Shown one piece after another: positions 62,868 through 64,000 of a stretch of DNA of 64,000 nucleotides. Within the stretch, counting starts at the first letter, position 1; the number at the start of each line of letters is the position of its first letter. A program made the position numbers and the translations under genes. The stretch comes from Salinicoccus cyprini (GTDB lineage Bacteria; Bacillota; Bacilli; Staphylococcales; Salinicoccaceae), in the NCBI RefSeq assembly GCF_007713705.1, contig NZ_VMSJ01000001.1, forward strand, positions 868,001 through 932,000, read 5' to 3'. Under the pieces are notes generated by a model. That model was given only the letters and a program-made list of their open reading frames with translations. It made no database searches and had not been told where the DNA came from.

Positions 62868-64000
62868 ACAGACAATCATTGAAATACAGATGGCTGCGTC
62901 TGTCCACACTGATCATCTCCATCACATATCTGATATTCAGTTCCCTGCTCATCTATCTGACCAGTCTCTACCTGGAAAATCAGGAGTACCGCTCGATAGA
63001 TCGAAGTCTTGAGGAGCTCGAGAGCATATACGAGAGCAACCCGATCAACACCATCAATGAAAATGAAATCTATTCGAGTCTTTATGATGGTCAGAAGATG
63101 GTCCTCTATACACAGAGTGGGGAGGAGGTCTTCAGTGCCACTGCCGGCATTCCGCTCGTTTATGATAACGAATTCGAACCTGTATACGGAAAAGAAATCA
63201 CTTCCATGGATACAGAAGATGGCAGCTTCTTCAAAGGGAGCATCAGGCTGGATTCGGAGTACTGGAATGGCTATCTTTCAGTCATCCACCCACTCGACTA
63301 CTACCATTCGGTCATCCGGATGATGGTCTTCATCGCCATCATTGTCGGATTCGTCTCCATTCTTTTCACCTCGATCATCAGCTACTTCTTTTCCACACAG
63401 ATGGTCAAGCCGATACGGAACATTGCCAACCAGCTGAAGAGAATTGAAGATGAAGGATTCTCGGAACGTCTACAGATACAGACCAATACTGAAGAAACCG
63501 ACTATATGGTCGAGTCGTTCAACCATATGATGGATTCGTTGGAGCGATCCTACAACCAGCAGAAGCAGTTTGTTGAAGATGCCTCCCATGAACTCAGAAC
63601 ACCGCTCCAGATCATCCAGGGGCACCTGAAGCTGATCAACAGATGGGGGCGGCATAAGCCTGAAGTTCTGGATGAATCATTGAATATATCCATAGACGAA
63701 CTCCAGCGGATCAATAAGCTTGTAGAAGAACTCCTTCTTCTGACAAAGAATGAGGGCAGAACAAAAGAAGTCATGGAGGAAGTCGATATCAGCAAGGAAG
63801 TGGAGAGCAAGGTGGAGGCATTCAAGCAGCTGCATCCGGACTACACTTTCACGCTCGACCTCGATGACAGGAATATCAGATTCCTCATCAACCCATATCA
63901 CTTTGAGCAGATGCTGGTCATTTTTCTGGATAATGCAATCAAATATGACCACGAACAGAAACGCATCAATGTTACAACAAAAAAACGCGAGGACCATTTC
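62864..64000 (+). CDS. arlS: Sensor histidine kinase ArlS, 5' part
   Basis: This kinase is the partner of ArlR and runs off the window end after 379 codons. The visible part has a transmembrane helix (about 13-38), an extracytoplasmic region (about 40-150), a second helix (about 152-178) and a HAMP linker. The phosphoacceptor His242 is in [12 protein letters not shown], and the ATPase domain N box LDNAIKYD is just before the end. Later glycine boxes lie outside the window. The start ATG overlaps the arlR stop. Confidence 0.95.
   Translation, partial: MNRQSLKYRWLRLSTLIISITYLIFSSLLIYLTSLYLENQEYRSIDRSLEELESIYESNPINTINENEIYSSLYDGQKMVLYTQSGEEVFSATAGIPLVYDNEFEPVYGKEITSMDTEDGSFFKGSIRLDSEYWNGYLSVIHPLDYYHSVIRMMVFIAIIVGFVSILFTSIISYFFSTQMVKPIRNIANQLKRIEDEGFSERLQIQTNTEETDYMVESFNHMMDSLERSYNQQKQFVEDASHELRTPLQIIQGHLKLINRWGRHKPEVLDESLNISIDELQRINKLVEELLLLTKNEGRTKEVMEEVDISKEVESKVEAFKQLHPDYTFTLDLDDRNIRFLINPYHFEQMLVIFLDNAIKYDHEQKRINVTTKKREDHF

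Overview
The window looks like a contiguous stretch of core chromosome from a low-GC Gram-positive coccus of the Staphylococcaceae/Salinicoccaceae group. Gene order follows Staphylococcus and Bacillus: rluB-resABC-srrAB, ansA-cmk-rpsA-der-gpsA-hup, aroC-aroB-aroA, mgsA-bshA-cca-birA-dinG-aspB-asnS-dnaD-nth, gpsB-rnpB, thyA-dfrA-msrA-msrB, and murG-pgpB-arlRS. Base composition is higher in GC than Staphylococcus, a cytochrome bc-type complex (qcrABC) is present, and some surface proteins have very acidic tails. I therefore favour a Salinicoccus-like halophilic relative. This is an inference from synteny, not from a database match. I saw no insertion sequence, prophage, CRISPR array, tRNA or plasmid gene.

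Layout. (1) 1-6.9 kb: end of rluB, the cytochrome c maturation genes resABC, the SrrAB/ResDE redox two-component system and riboflavin carrier ribU. (2) 6.9-16.8 kb: ferredoxin (minus strand), an EbpS-like LysM membrane protein, bacillithiol disulfide reductase ypdA, asparaginase (minus), then cmk, plsC, rpsA, der, gpsA, two small yphE/yphF-like genes and hup. (3) 16.8-28.8 kb: menaquinone synthesis (hepS-menG-hepT), ndk, shikimate genes aroC-aroB-aroA, ypiA-ypiB-ypiF, qcrABC, ypjA and a membrane zinc peptidase. (4) 28.9-39.8 kb: Nudix hydrolase, mgsA, bshA, cca, birA, dinG, aspB, asnS, dnaD, nth, ypoC. (5) 39.8-53.1 kb: a bifunctional PBP and recU (minus), yppE-ypsA-gpsB, RNase P RNA, an rRNA methyltransferase, a double dynamin, a sulfurtransferase, ypcP, an RNase H-like gene, a zinc-finger miniprotein, cvfC (split by a frameshift) and bacilliredoxin brxA. 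(6) 53.1-64 kb: a 23-codon membrane peptide candidate (minus), thyA-dfrA-ypmS-msrA-msrB-crr-yozE, deoD, ctpA, murG, a PAP2 phosphatase, a candidate iron-responsive small RNA, a GNAT acetyltransferase, arlR and the start of arlS, which runs off the window end.

The genes form coherent sets. Respiration is covered by quinone synthesis, the quinol:cytochrome c oxidoreductase, the haem-attachment machinery and a redox sensor kinase. Bacillithiol metabolism (bshA, ypdA, brxA) and methionine sulfoxide repair (msrAB) cover thiol homeostasis. Wall growth and division are represented by PBP, GpsB, MurG, CtpA and ArlRS.

No large undescribed system is visible. The best leads are an IsrR-like Fur-controlled sRNA between the PAP2 phosphatase and arlR, a 9-A frameshift site inside cvfC, an unlisted 23-aa membrane peptide, and a natural Tyr98 in dihydrofolate reductase.
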